DNA from: Geminisphaera colitermitum TAV2
Lineage (GTDB): Bacteria; Verrucomicrobiota; Verrucomicrobiia; Opitutales; Opitutaceae
DNA length: 42,607 bases
Reading direction: 5' to 3'
NCBI RefSeq assembly: GCF_000171235.2
Contig: NZ_ABEA03000008.1
Location: forward strand, 1 to 42,607
Position numbers and translations under genes: made by a program. Positions 15,386 to 23,297 of this stretch are shown piece after piece (within the stretch, counting starts at the first letter, position 1; each line of letters starts with the position of its first letter). The notes under the pieces were generated by a model. It saw only the letters and a program-made list of their open reading frames with translations. It did not search any database and was not told where the DNA came from.

Positions 15386-16156
15386 ATGAGCACAGAAAAC
15401 GAACCTATAGCTGGAGAAACAAAGGACGCAAAAGGCGTCCCTTTCGATTCGGCGCGGCATCTGCCGCGCCCCAACTCAAAAACGGGCTGCTGGATGCCCA
15501 AGAGTCCGGGCCGAGGCCGGAAACCGGACGCTGTCGTGTCCCCCGCCTCCATCCCGACACCGCCGCCCTCCTCTGCGCCGATTACGGACGCGCCGCCCTC
15601 GCCGCCGCCCTCGGCATCCGTCGAGACCGTGACACCGGATGTCACTCCCCCGCCCCCCCCTCCGCCGTCGTTTGACGACATCGAAGCAGCTGCCGACCGC
15701 GCGCCAACGCCCGATCCCGAACCGGGCGCGGATGCTGGCAACGACGCACCACCGAACAAAGGAGCGGGGGACGCCAAAAGCTCGCCGGATGATTTGGCCC
15801 GCGTTGTCCAAAAGGGCCTTTATTTGGCAACGGGAAAGGCACTGGGAAACATGAAGGCCGCAGTTCCTCCTGCTGACCAAGACAAGGCGTTACACGATAT
15901 GCTGAGCGCGTTTCTCCGCTGGCGTAGCATACAGGTGGTGGGATGGCTGGCTCTTGGGGTTGGTCTGATCTCCTATTTCCTGCGCGACGAAATTTTTGAC
16001 GCGATAAACGCGATGCGGAAAGGCAAACCCGAACCGCGCCCGGTGACACCCATCGCCGCCCCCGTCACGCGCCCCGTGGCGAATCAACCCACACAGCCAA
16101 CAGGCGGAAGCGCCTTTGATTCGCCGCCATTCGATCCGCTTGGAGGCCATCTGTAA
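15386..16156 (+). CDS. Proline-rich single-span membrane protein
   Basis: A 256-aa protein. Residues about 40-140 are an extended proline/alanine/aspartate-rich segment (including a PPPPPPP run from a C8 tract at 15653-15660). A helical region follows (LARVVQKGLYLATGKALGNM) and then one transmembrane helix near residues 188-205 (IQVVGWLALGVGLISYFL). The tail is again proline-rich. It precedes a second membrane protein and the packaging ATPase, a position occupied in lipid-containing phages by virion membrane proteins. Function unassigned. Confidence 0.6.
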   Translation: MSTENEPIAGETKDAKGVPFDSARHLPRPNSKTGCWMPKSPGRGRKPDAVVSPASIPTPPPSSAPITDAPPSPPPSASVETVTPDVTPPPPPPPSFDDIEAAADRAPTPDPEPGADAGNDAPPNKGAGDAKSSPDDLARVVQKGLYLATGKALGNMKAAVPPADQDKALHDMLSAFLRWRSIQVVGWLALGVGLISYFLRDEIFDAINAMRKGKPEPRPVTPIAAPVTRPVANQPTQPTGGSAFDSPPFDPLGGHL

Positions 16157-16171
16157 AACGATCCAGAACCT

Positions 16172-16447
16172 ATGATTCCCCCCATGTCACAACCCATGCT
16201 CAAACTCACCGGCGTTTTTGTCGGTATCATCGCCGCCGCGTGCGTAGTTGCCGCCCTGATACCCGCGCTCTGCGCCATCATTGCCGCCCTCGGCATCCTG
16301 TTGCCGTCCGTCGTGATTCTGATGCTCGCATGGCCCATTATCTGGCTTTCCCGCGCCTGTTTCGGCCTGCCGTGGTCATGGGACTACGTTTGCGCCAAAA
16401 TCCGCGAAATGCGCGAAAAGGCCAAACCGGAGGATGCCGGGTCGTGA
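16172..16447 (+). CDS. Small membrane protein with two transmembrane helices
   Basis: A 91-aa protein. Two hydrophobic helices (about residues 10-32 and 35-60) are followed by a charged tail (AKIREMREKAKPEDAGS). A second possible start is at residue 5. Its stop overlaps the GTG start of the packaging ATPase in a GTGA junction, so the two are coupled. It is likely a virion membrane component, perhaps anchoring the ATPase at the vertex; that role is inference from order. Confidence 0.65.
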   Translation: MIPPMSQPMLKLTGVFVGIIAAACVVAALIPALCAIIAALGILLPSVVILMLAWPIIWLSRACFGLPWSWDYVCAKIREMREKAKPEDAGS

Positions 16448-17007
16448 TCGAAAAAATCGAAGAGGGAGAGGAACCGCTGGGCGTAATCGTTGGCGGTTCC
16501 AAGTGCGGGAAAACGACGCTCGCTCGCGTGCTTGTCGTGATGATGTGGCTGCGTTACGGGCTTCGTTCCATCGTTTTTGACCCCTTTTATTTTAAACACA
16601 ATTGGGGGCGGACTGCATGGGTAACGGGCGATCTGGCGCGTTTTAAAGCGGCGGTCACAGGGACACGAAATTGCGCCGTTTTCTGGGATGAATCGACTAC
16701 CACGTTGCGAAAAACGGCAATGGATGACGTGGCGTTTTTCACGCAAATCCGCCACCTCCACAAAGCGTGTTTTACCATTGGGCACGATTTCACCTGCATC
16801 TCTCCAACGATGCGCGGCAACCTTTCTGAAGCGTATGTTTTCCGGCAATCGGGCAAACGCGCACTGGATTGGGTTGACCTTTTTGCGGACGAAGAAATGG
16901 CGGAAACGGCCACGCTCCAAAAACGCGAATTTATCCATAAGGTGGCGTTCGAGCCGATTGTGCGCCGCTCCCTCACACGGGCGGAATTGGCCAGCCTTCC
17001 CCGCTGA
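16444..17007 (+). CDS. Genome-packaging-type ATPase (HerA/FtsK superfamily, P9/A32-like)
   Basis: A 187-aa protein starting at a GTG coupled to the preceding gene. Walker A is GGSKCGKTT at residues 17-25 and Walker B is NCAVFWDEST with D82-E83. Next comes FFTQIRHLHKACFTIGHDFT, where sensor residues are expected, and a short C-terminal region. No membrane helix or periplasmic domain is present, which argues against the Zot protein of filamentous phages. The compact single-domain form fits the packaging ATPases of double-jelly-roll viruses (PM2 P9, PRD1 P9, poxvirus A32), which lie a few genes from the capsid gene, as here. A short gap with GTSAC repeats separates it from the methyltransferase. 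Confidence 0.7.
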   Translation: MIEKIEEGEEPLGVIVGGSKCGKTTLARVLVVMMWLRYGLRSIVFDPFYFKHNWGRTAWVTGDLARFKAAVTGTRNCAVFWDESTTTLRKTAMDDVAFFTQIRHLHKACFTIGHDFTCISPTMRGNLSEAYVFRQSGKRALDWVDLFADEEMAETATLQKREFIHKVAFEPIVRRSLTRAELASLPR

Positions 17008-17026
17008 TTATGCAATCCGCTGAGAT

Positions 17027-17172
17027 TTTGTGTGACATTGCCGGCGTGACGGGCCCTGGGTTTGTCACAGTCTGGTCAGTCACGGATGCCGTTACAATCC
17101 GGAGTGTGACTGAGCTGGAGAGCGTCACAGCCGGCGAGTCACGCCGGTGAAACCGTAACGGCGCCATGTCAC
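17027..17172. repeat. GTSAC-rich regulatory region upstream of the methyltransferase gene
   Basis: Eight copies of GTCAC/GTGAC in about 145 bp, where about 0.3 would be expected by chance, with CCGGCGAGTCACGCCGG-like arms. The last copy overlaps the methyltransferase start codon. Confidence 0.7.
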
Positions 17173-17933
17173 ACCCGGACCTAGTTCTTTCCCTTTTTCC
17201 CGGAGCGGATTTGCTTGGACGCGGATTTGAGGCGGAGGGTTTTTGCGTGGTTCGCGGGCCGGACCTCGTGTGGGGAGGAGACGTGCGCACGTTCCACGCG
17301 CCGTCCGGTGCGTTTGGCGGCATCATCGGCGGGCCGCCGTGTCAGGATTTTTCCCGCGCGCGCCGAACAGCGCCAACGGGCAACGGACTGGCGATGCTGG
17401 CGGAGTTCGCCCGTATCGTTGGCGAGGCGCGGCCCGATTGGTTTTTGATGGAAAACGTCCCCGGCGTCCCGCCGTTCGATGTTTCCGGCTACACCGTCCA
17501 GAGATTCAACCTTAACGCTGCCGAATGCGGATGCCGCCAGAACCGGCTGCGCACATTCCATTTTGGTTCGTGTGACTCGACGTCGCTTGTTTGCGATCGA
17601 GCGGTCACAACTTTCCCGACATTGGAACCGACGTGCATGGCGACAGAAGCCGCTCGCCCGGATCGACGCAGATTCCCTGACTTTTGCGAGTTGCAGGGAC
17701 TCCCCCGCGATTTTGACCTGCCCGGCCTGTCCCTCGCCGCGAAATATCGTGCGGTGGGCAACGGCGTACCGGTACCGATGGCTCGTGTGATCGGCCAGGC
17801 TGTGCGGAACCGCATCGCGTCACAGTCCATTCGCCTGTGTGCGTGCGGATGCGGCCGCCCGATCTCTACGCGGCAAACCAGCGCCACGCCTGCGTGTCGC
17901 AAACGACTGGAACGGGCGCGGCGCGGCGTGTGA
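17166..17933 (+). CDS. DNA (cytosine-5) methyltransferase, short
   Basis: A 255-aa protein. Motif I is LSLFPGADLLGRGF, motif IV is GGPPCQDFS with the catalytic C59, motif VI is MENVPG (E96, N97, V98), motif VIII is QNRLR (Q125, R127, R129), motif IX is around RRRFPDFCELQG, and motif X is YRAVGNGVP. All catalytic motifs are present, but the space between VIII and IX that holds target recognition is only about 40 residues. The protein is shorter than typical C5 enzymes of 320 aa or more. The C-terminus has a small cysteine cluster (CACGCG ... C), possibly a zinc knuckle. No cognate endonuclease is adjacent, so it is a solitary phage methyltransferase for protection or regulation. Confidence 0.85.
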   Translation: MSHPDLVLSLFPGADLLGRGFEAEGFCVVRGPDLVWGGDVRTFHAPSGAFGGIIGGPPCQDFSRARRTAPTGNGLAMLAEFARIVGEARPDWFLMENVPGVPPFDVSGYTVQRFNLNAAECGCRQNRLRTFHFGSCDSTSLVCDRAVTTFPTLEPTCMATEAARPDRRRFPDFCELQGLPRDFDLPGLSLAAKYRAVGNGVPVPMARVIGQAVRNRIASQSIRLCACGCGRPISTRQTSATPACRKRLERARRGV

Positions 17934-17975
17934 TGTGGGGAGCTCTGCTCGACTCGGCGTTTGTGGTGGGTGGTT

Positions 17976-17995
17976 CCCCCTCGCTGGCGAGGGGG
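17976..17995. terminator. Stem-loop after the methyltransferase gene
   Basis: CCCCCTCG-CTGG-CGAGGGGG is a perfect 8-bp stem with a tetraloop, 42 bp past the methyltransferase stop. There is no T-run, so termination would be factor-dependent; it is followed by G-rich DNA. Confidence 0.45.
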
Positions 17996-18029
17996 GAAGG
18001 GGGGAGGGGAGGGGGGGAATGCGTTTGTT

Positions 18030-18089
18030 CGTGCGATTCCCGACGTTTAGCGACGCTTTCGTGCGTTTTCCGACGTTTAGCGACGTTTG
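18030..18089. repeat. Two tandem 30-bp repeats upstream of the capsid operon
   Basis: Units at 18030-18059 and 18060-18089 share the core CCGACGTTTAGCGACG and differ at only a few positions. They lie in a 240-bp gap between the methyltransferase and the first virion gene. They could be operator sites for late expression or iterons of a replication origin. Confidence 0.75.
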
Positions 18090-18174
18090 TTTCTTTTTGC
18101 CGGTTCGCAACGGGGGAGGGGGGGGGCGGATACAAGGGTTTTAACACGAACCCGTGTAACAACACCAAACGAAC

Positions 18175-18291
18175 ATGATCAAAAACATTATCATCATCAC
18201 TGTCTCTGTCATCGCCGGAGGCATCGGGGCGCTCTTTTTCGCGGCCCGCACAGTCAAAGGAACCAAACTCCTGACCAAATTCGCCAAGTAA
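18175..18291 (+). CDS. Very small membrane protein, possible virion component
   Basis: A 38-aa protein read directly from 18175 (starts MIKNIIIITVSVIAGGIGAL, then a basic tail KGTKLLTKFAK). It is one N-terminal transmembrane helix with a short cationic C-terminus, the size and shape of PM2 and PRD1 membrane proteins. It lies 54 bp before the capsid gene on the same strand. Confidence 0.55.
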   Translation: MIKNIIIITVSVIAGGIGALFFAARTVKGTKLLTKFAK

Positions 18292-18345
18292 GCCTAACGG
18301 CCCGGCACAACCGCAACTGTATCAATAAACCCGTTACAAGTCATC

Positions 18346-19191
18346 ATGCCACTCACCATTGAACCCATCTCCGTCGAGAGCGTTTCGCCCGGCGGCAACG
18401 CCACGCACAGTCTGCGTTGTGACCGCCGTTATCACCAAATGCGTTATCGCACGTTTGTGAACGGTGTCGCCACGCCCGTCGAAAACGTGATCAACAAGAT
18501 CATCGTCACCGTAAACCGCCAAGAGCGTCGCAACCTTTCTGTGCCGCGCATCCGAATGATCAACGCGGTCAACTTATTTTCTGACCCCATCGACACTGTG
18601 ACCATGCACTTTGCCGAGCCTTGGCAGGAAGGCTATGAAGCGGCCACCCGCACGGCATGGGATCTCGCCGGAGCACAATCTGCGGAGGTGACGCTTGATC
18701 TCAAAGGACAGGCCGCCGGGGCTGTCGTCGCCATCGAAGCACTCATGGTCTATGACATGGGTATTCATCTGTTCGATACAGATGGTAAGATCACTGGCAC
18801 CGCTGGCACTCCCGTGTTTTTCAACATTCGCCATGCCACGCAATCCCACGCGTTGGTTGACGGTGAGTTCACGATTTCGGACAAGACCGTTCGACAGAAC
18901 ATTTGTCGCCAATTTTTCTTCGCGCTCAACGACGACGGCGAACATCTGAAAAAGGTGATCGTCCGCGCAGACGACAACCTCAAGTTCAGCGCCAATCGCC
19001 AAGAGACGAAGGACATCATGGCAGACTATGGCATGAATTTGCTCGACGACATCCCCTTCGTCATTCCCTACGACCTGAACGGACGGACGGAATGCCTCTA
19101 CGCTGGGAAATCCATGACAATGGAAATTCACAGCCCTGTTGCGCAGACCATCGATCTGCTCAACGAGACGCTTCACTTCTCTTGGAACTAA
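18346..19191 (+). CDS. Putative double-jelly-roll major capsid protein (PM2 P2-like)
   Basis: A 281-aa protein with no signal peptide or membrane helix. The sequence alternates short beta strands throughout and divides into two halves, each about 130 aa, as expected for two stacked jelly rolls. A hydrophilic start is followed by IIVTVNRQERRNLSV and a VTMHFAEPW strand-turn that resembles the FHFVRPE region I recall in PM2 P2. The second half has LKKVIVRADDNLKFS, then DIMADYGM and IPFVIPYDLNGR, parallel in order to the C-terminal domain of P2 (269 aa). That comparison is from memory, not an alignment. Size, position next to the ATPase, the small membrane proteins and the following strong stem-loop all support a capsid role. 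Confidence 0.65.
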   Translation: MPLTIEPISVESVSPGGNATHSLRCDRRYHQMRYRTFVNGVATPVENVINKIIVTVNRQERRNLSVPRIRMINAVNLFSDPIDTVTMHFAEPWQEGYEAATRTAWDLAGAQSAEVTLDLKGQAAGAVVAIEALMVYDMGIHLFDTDGKITGTAGTPVFFNIRHATQSHALVDGEFTISDKTVRQNICRQFFFALNDDGEHLKKVIVRADDNLKFSANRQETKDIMADYGMNLLDDIPFVIPYDLNGRTECLYAGKSMTMEIHSPVAQTIDLLNETLHFSWN

Positions 19192-19230
19192 CCGGCCCCA
19201 TTTGCCCAGAGGCATAACCCGCAGTGACCC

Positions 19231-19263
19231 CCCGCCCGCGTCGTAGCCCATGACGCGGGCGGG
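19231..19263 (+). promoter_or_regulatory. Strong stem-loop after the capsid gene
   Basis: CCCGCCCGCGTC, a 9-nt loop, then GACGCGGGCGGG: a perfect 12-bp stem starting 39 bp after the capsid stop and without a T-run. It probably protects the capsid mRNA 3' end or attenuates read-through, raising capsid over downstream proteins. Confidence 0.6.
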
Positions 19264-19289
19264 AAACTGCACAACTAGGAGAACCCGTC

Positions 19290-19559
19290 ATGGGAGATTT
19301 TTTCAAAGACGTATTCAGCGGCATTAAAGAAGTGGCCACGGCGGTGACACCGCTGGCGCAAACCTACTTGCAAACCGACGCAGCCAAAGACGCAGCGAAA
19401 GCCACCCAACAGCAACAGGCCGCCACCCAACAACAGACCGCGCAACAACGCCAGACCTCGACTGCCTTGGACATGAACAAGGTTCTGTTGGTTGTCGGAG
19501 GTCTTGTCACATTCGTGATGCTCGGCCTCGGAGCAGTCTTGATTGCCCGTCGCAAATAA
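19290..19559 (+). CDS. Small glutamine-rich single-span membrane protein
   Basis: An 89-aa protein. An N-terminal amphipathic segment (GDFFKDVFSGIKEVATAVTP) leads into an Ala/Gln-rich helical region (QQQQAATQQQTAQQRQ) and a C-terminal transmembrane helix (about 65-85), ending ARRK. The orientation suggests the N-terminal stalk contacts the capsid and the helix sits in an internal membrane. It follows the capsid gene directly, as the P3-P8 membrane proteins do in PM2 (recalled). Role inferred. Confidence 0.6.
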   Translation: MGDFFKDVFSGIKEVATAVTPLAQTYLQTDAAKDAAKATQQQQAATQQQTAQQRQTSTALDMNKVLLVVGGLVTFVMLGLGAVLIARRK

Positions 19560-19595
19560 CACGCGGCGAACACGCACAAGTAAGGGAACCACCAC

Positions 19596-19988
19596 ATGAG
19601 CATGTTCGACATCGCCGGTAGTAATTCGTTATCCAGTCCCAACACGATGGGAGCATCGGTTGGGGCCGGAACGATTATTTTCGGCAACAAAAACACCGGG
19701 AGCGGTTCCCAATCGGGAGCCATTACTGCCACTCCCAACGTTTCGACGGATGGCCGCATGGGGGTGGATGCCACTGCTACTTCTGCCACCTCAAAACAAG
19801 GCTCTGCGCAAGCGGTCACAAGCAGCGAAAACGCCTTTGCGGGCCTGTTTTCAGGTCCATCACAGACGGCATCGCTCCCTAGCTGGATGCCTTGGGTGGC
19901 AGTTGGAGGCATGGCGATTATTTCCATGTTTATTCTAATCTTCGCCATCGTGAGCAACGGCGGCGGAAAACGGAGAGGGCGCAAATAA
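19596..19988 (+). CDS. Single-span membrane protein of the virion cluster
   Basis: A 130-aa protein. Residues 1-90 are Ser/Thr/Gly/Ala-rich and low in charge (SGSQSGAITATPNV), followed by one transmembrane helix near residues 98-120 and a very basic tail (GGGKRRGRK). It is coupled by TAATG to the next gene, which has the same layout at larger size. A virion membrane protein is the best reading. Confidence 0.6.
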   Translation: MSMFDIAGSNSLSSPNTMGASVGAGTIIFGNKNTGSGSQSGAITATPNVSTDGRMGVDATATSATSKQGSAQAVTSSENAFAGLFSGPSQTASLPSWMPWVAVGGMAIISMFILIFAIVSNGGGKRRGRK

Positions 19989-20989
19989 TGGCACTATTCG
20001 GAAGCAACAAAGCCGACAACTCGACTAACGCGAACGATCATAGCCTTACGCAGGCAACCGACTCAATCGGCACCTCTGTCAAAGGCGGTCAAGGGGCGAC
20101 TGCGCAGGATGACGCCGTATCACAGGCAGGGGGACATCATAATACCGTGGATCAGTCGGTTAGTCTGGCTGACAACACCGGGAGCGTCGGGGCGTTCAAG
20201 GGCAACAATAACAGTATTGCAATAACCACTACATCAACCGATCACGGCGCGGTGGGGGCTGCATTCGATTTCGGCAACAACGCATTGGAGTCGAATACGA
20301 TTATTGCGGGGACATCGTTGCAATTGGCGGATCGAGTGGCACAGACCGCACTTGCTCAACAAAAAGCCTCGGACGAAGCCGCCACATTGACCACGAGGCA
20401 AGCCATCGCCGCGAATGAGAGCGTATCCAGTGACGCGATTTCCGGCATGAAAGACATGGCCTCGGATGCCTTTGATTTTGGAAATGCCGCCCTACTCAAC
20501 AACAGACTCGCCAGCCAATCGGCATTGGCGTTTGGCTCGGATGCGCTGGACGCAGTTCTTGACGCAAACGACACCGCCAACGCGCGCGCCTTCCAATTTG
20601 CCGGTGGCATCGCATACGACGCGATGGACAAGGTGGAAAACGCCACCCAGTCCGCGCAAAGCTACATGTCAGACGCGCTCGACAATTACCACGTTGCCAC
20701 GCTGCAAAGCATGAACAACGCGAGACAGCAGTCTGAGAATGCGAATGCCCTGATCGATAGCACGCTTGGCAAGTTTGCGCAAAACCAGACCCCCGCCCTC
20801 GCCGAAAACAAGACACTGTTGATCGGTGGAATCGCGCTGTTGGGAGCCGTTATTTTGGGAAGTCTGGCGAGCGTTGCGATGGCAACGCGCCGGGCGGCGG
20901 CGGCCTCCTCAAGACCCGAACCGCGCAACGTTACTCCCCCCGAACATCGTCCAGCACCTACTGTCAGGCGTAAGAAATCCAAAAAATGA
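19988..20989 (+). CDS. Long repetitive, membrane-anchored virion-cluster protein
   Basis: A 333-aa protein. Residues 1-110 are Asn/Ser/Thr/Asp-rich with repeating small-residue patterns (NNNSIAITTTSTDHGAVG) suggestive of a beta-solenoid. Residues 110-275 are long Ala-rich helices with recurring FDFGNAAL / DAFDFGN-like motifs at about 40-residue spacing. A transmembrane helix lies near 280-300, and the tail is basic and proline-rich (VRRKKSKK). The start at MALFGSNK comes from the TAATG junction; a longer frame upstream is an artefact. It may be a structural tape or vertex protein linking capsid and membrane, but I know no homologue. Confidence 0.6.
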   Translation: MALFGSNKADNSTNANDHSLTQATDSIGTSVKGGQGATAQDDAVSQAGGHHNTVDQSVSLADNTGSVGAFKGNNNSIAITTTSTDHGAVGAAFDFGNNALESNTIIAGTSLQLADRVAQTALAQQKASDEAATLTTRQAIAANESVSSDAISGMKDMASDAFDFGNAALLNNRLASQSALAFGSDALDAVLDANDTANARAFQFAGGIAYDAMDKVENATQSAQSYMSDALDNYHVATLQSMNNARQQSENANALIDSTLGKFAQNQTPALAENKTLLIGGIALLGAVILGSLASVAMATRRAAAASSRPEPRNVTPPEHRPAPTVRRKKSKK

Positions 20990-21555
20990 ATACGAGTGCC
21001 AGCACTATCGTCACAGTAAACATCCCCCAAAATAACCTTGGTTTTCTCAACCGGGGCGGGCGGTATCTGCAAATCGTCAAGGCGGTAGGACCGATCCTAG
21101 TCAAAATTGATTCTACCGATGAAAAAGAACTTCTGTCGAAACAGGGGATACACTTCCCGGACGGATTTGATCGGGCGACATTCCGCACACCGGACGGACA
21201 TGCCGCGCAGATTCGCGTTTGGGTCGGGGACGATGAATTTATTGACCGCCGCGTTGACCAGAAAGAAGCGCGAAGTGTGCCGGTGAACGTCTGCCCGGCA
21301 GGGAACATTCCACCTGATGGAAAAATCGACCTGACCGGCGAGGCCACGGGCAACCGGGATCAACGCAAAAGCATCATTATTTCCAACATGGACCCCGCCA
21401 TTGCCTTGGAACTCCAAGACGCGGACGGCGTGTCATGGGGCATCGTGCGTGCAGGCGAGACAATCAGCCATGTCACCAGCGAATTTATTCGTATCAAGAA
21501 TCCCGCTACCGCCGCCGTTCAAGTGCGCATCGCTGAATTCTGGTATCTGCTCTAA
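20986..21555 (+). CDS. Putative beta-rich minor capsid / vertex protein
   Basis: A 189-aa protein with no signal peptide or membrane helix. It looks like two beta-sandwich units: residues 20-95 (GGRYLQIVKAVGPILVKIDS, then RVWVGDDEFIDRR) and residues 125-189 (RKSIIISNMDPAIALELQDA, then AAVQVRIAEFWYLL). Single-jelly-roll penton proteins of DJR viruses have this size and composition. It is coupled by ATGA to the preceding gene. The vertex assignment is inference from fold impression and order. Confidence 0.5.
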   Translation: MNTSASTIVTVNIPQNNLGFLNRGGRYLQIVKAVGPILVKIDSTDEKELLSKQGIHFPDGFDRATFRTPDGHAAQIRVWVGDDEFIDRRVDQKEARSVPVNVCPAGNIPPDGKIDLTGEATGNRDQRKSIIISNMDPAIALELQDADGVSWGIVRAGETISHVTSEFIRIKNPATAAVQVRIAEFWYLL

Positions 21556-21569
21556 CCGCCCTCGTCGCC

Positions 21570-21941
21570 ATGCCCGATCTTATTTACGAAACCATTCTCG
21601 ACCTCCCGGAAAAAGAAGCTGCCGCACCCGGCGACTACGTCGAAATGAACGGACCGGATGGCCCGTGTCGCATCGCTGCGCAAGCCCTCGGCGGCGGATT
21701 CGCCCCTGTGCTGGTATCCACACCCATTTCCGCTGGTGCATCCGCCGTGATTGTCGAATTCCCCTCCCCTTTTGCCGCGCCTCCATCGCGTATCTTTTGT
21801 TCCATTACCAAGCCCGAAAACGGCGATAACCTTTGGGCAAACCCAGTTGCCGAGTCGATCACGATGTACGGCTTCACCGTCGAACTCTCCGGCCCGCCAT
21901 CCATCTCCGGGCACATCCTCGTTTGCCTCATTTTGCCATGA
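21570..21941 (+). CDS. Small beta-rich protein, possible spike domain
   Basis: A 123-aa protein that appears to be all beta. The C-terminal half (SITKPENGDNLWANPVAESI, then MYGFTVELSG and a final hydrophobic strand) has the GFTVxLSG pattern common in receptor-binding tips of phage fibres and H-type-lectin-like folds. No membrane segment. ATGA overlap with the next gene. Probably an external virion protein. Confidence 0.5.
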   Translation: MPDLIYETILDLPEKEAAAPGDYVEMNGPDGPCRIAAQALGGGFAPVLVSTPISAGASAVIVEFPSPFAAPPSRIFCSITKPENGDNLWANPVAESITMYGFTVELSGPPSISGHILVCLILP

Positions 21942-22516
21942 CACGCATTCTCTTCATTTTCCTTTTTGTGGCAGGCGCGGCGTATGCCGCCACACCGATC
22001 AAAGACGCGAAACTGACCGGGCAGACTGAAATCTCTGGCACGCTGACCGTGCCAGAGGGAACAACGGTCAACGGCTTGGCGCGTGCGCCCAAGTTCGCCA
22101 TTTTCACTCTTCCGCTCGGAGCCAATTTTACCGATTTCGAACTCAAGGCCACGGTTTCGAATTTCGGCGGGCACTCGCCGTTTACGGATTTGTATCTGTA
22201 TTATCATTCGCCAGACCCCGCGCGCGTGGCAGTGTCAGGCCAGACCGGGCCGAAACCCACCGTGTTTTTCACGGATTCGGGCTGGACCGACCGCCGCCGC
22301 TGGCGCAGACAGTCCACCACTGAAAGCATCTACGCGATGCGCAGTTCTACCGGCGCGACCATTGCCGCTGCCATCGTGGTTGTCCCCGTTGATGTAACGA
22401 TCCGGCCAGACAACCCGAACCTCGTTTGGAGTTATCAGAGGATCAGCGGCGGTTCCTACGAAAACATTTGGACACCAATCGTGCCGACTTGGTCACTCGT
22501 GAAACCCACCCCCTGA
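21938..22516 (+). CDS. Exported prophage protein, unknown function
   Basis: A 192-aa protein. A clear Sec signal peptide (MTRILFIFLFVAGAAYAA) is followed by a beta-rich mature part (TGQTEISGTLTVPEG, then FELKATVSNFGG). The start is fixed by ATGA coupling to the previous gene. Exported proteins are unusual in icosahedral phage structural operons; this one heads a group of four exported products. A role at the host envelope (entry, exclusion or lysis) or in a spike matured in the periplasm is possible. Confidence 0.6.
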   Translation: MTRILFIFLFVAGAAYAATPIKDAKLTGQTEISGTLTVPEGTTVNGLARAPKFAIFTLPLGANFTDFELKATVSNFGGHSPFTDLYLYYHSPDPARVAVSGQTGPKPTVFFTDSGWTDRRRWRRQSTTESIYAMRSSTGATIAAAIVVVPVDVTIRPDNPNLVWSYQRISGGSYENIWTPIVPTWSLVKPTP

Positions 22517-22564
22517 CAATTTCCGGCCAGAATCAGGCCGGTATCCTAACCACCACTACACATC

Positions 22565-23257
22565 ATGAAAAAGATCATGCTCCACATCATCCCGGCTCTC
22601 GCCCTTGGCGCGAGCCTCGCATTCGCGGCGGCCCCGGCCCCCGCTCTCACGCCTGCGCAACAGGCCATCGAACTGCAAAAGCAGGGCGAAGCCATCTACA
22701 AGGCGACGCAAGGCAAAGGCTATGGCGAATGGCGACTCACCAACGATGCCGCTGTCTTTGCCCTCGCCCTGCCCAACATCGCCGAGGTTGCGGAAGCCGC
22801 TCCGGGCGTTGCGTCGATTATCGTGCGCAACTACGCTGGCAGGCTTGCGCCGAATTCAAAGCATCCCATCACGCCGCTCCCCGGCGTGCCGGACGTGAAG
22901 GAACTCGCCCGCGAGTATTCGCCCACGACATTCATCAGGTCGTTTGCGACGGCGGACGAACTCGCCGCAATCCCTGTGACGCCGAATAACCAGTCGCATT
23001 TTGCCGTCGCCGCCAAACGACTTGGCGCGCCGGAAATCGCCACCAACGCCCGCAAAGCCGTCCTCGGAAAAGGCGTGATGGAACGCGGATATCAACGATG
23101 GTTTTCCAACTACGTCGCGAGCCTCCCCGTTGACCGCGCCATCGCGCTTGTGAAAGCCGAATCCCGCGCCGCCAACTCCCTGCCCAAGACCGCCGCTCGT
23201 GACGCATGGCTTGAGGAACTGATGACGATCCTGTCCGTCTCGGAACGGGTGAAATAA
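22565..23257 (+). CDS. Exported helical prophage protein
   Basis: A 230-aa protein. The signal peptide is MKKIMLHIIPALALGASLAF with cleavage near AFAA, and the mature protein is mostly alpha-helical (PAQQAIELQKQGEAIYKATQ, ELAREYSPTTFIRSFATADE). No catalytic motif for a peptidoglycan hydrolase is visible. It follows the previous exported gene after 48 bp. Function not recognised. Confidence 0.6.
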   Translation: MKKIMLHIIPALALGASLAFAAAPAPALTPAQQAIELQKQGEAIYKATQGKGYGEWRLTNDAAVFALALPNIAEVAEAAPGVASIIVRNYAGRLAPNSKHPITPLPGVPDVKELAREYSPTTFIRSFATADELAAIPVTPNNQSHFAVAAKRLGAPEIATNARKAVLGKGVMERGYQRWFSNYVASLPVDRAIALVKAESRAANSLPKTAARDAWLEELMTILSVSERVK

Positions 23258-23297
23258 AAATCGTAGTAAGAAACCAACTACACACGAAACACACGCC

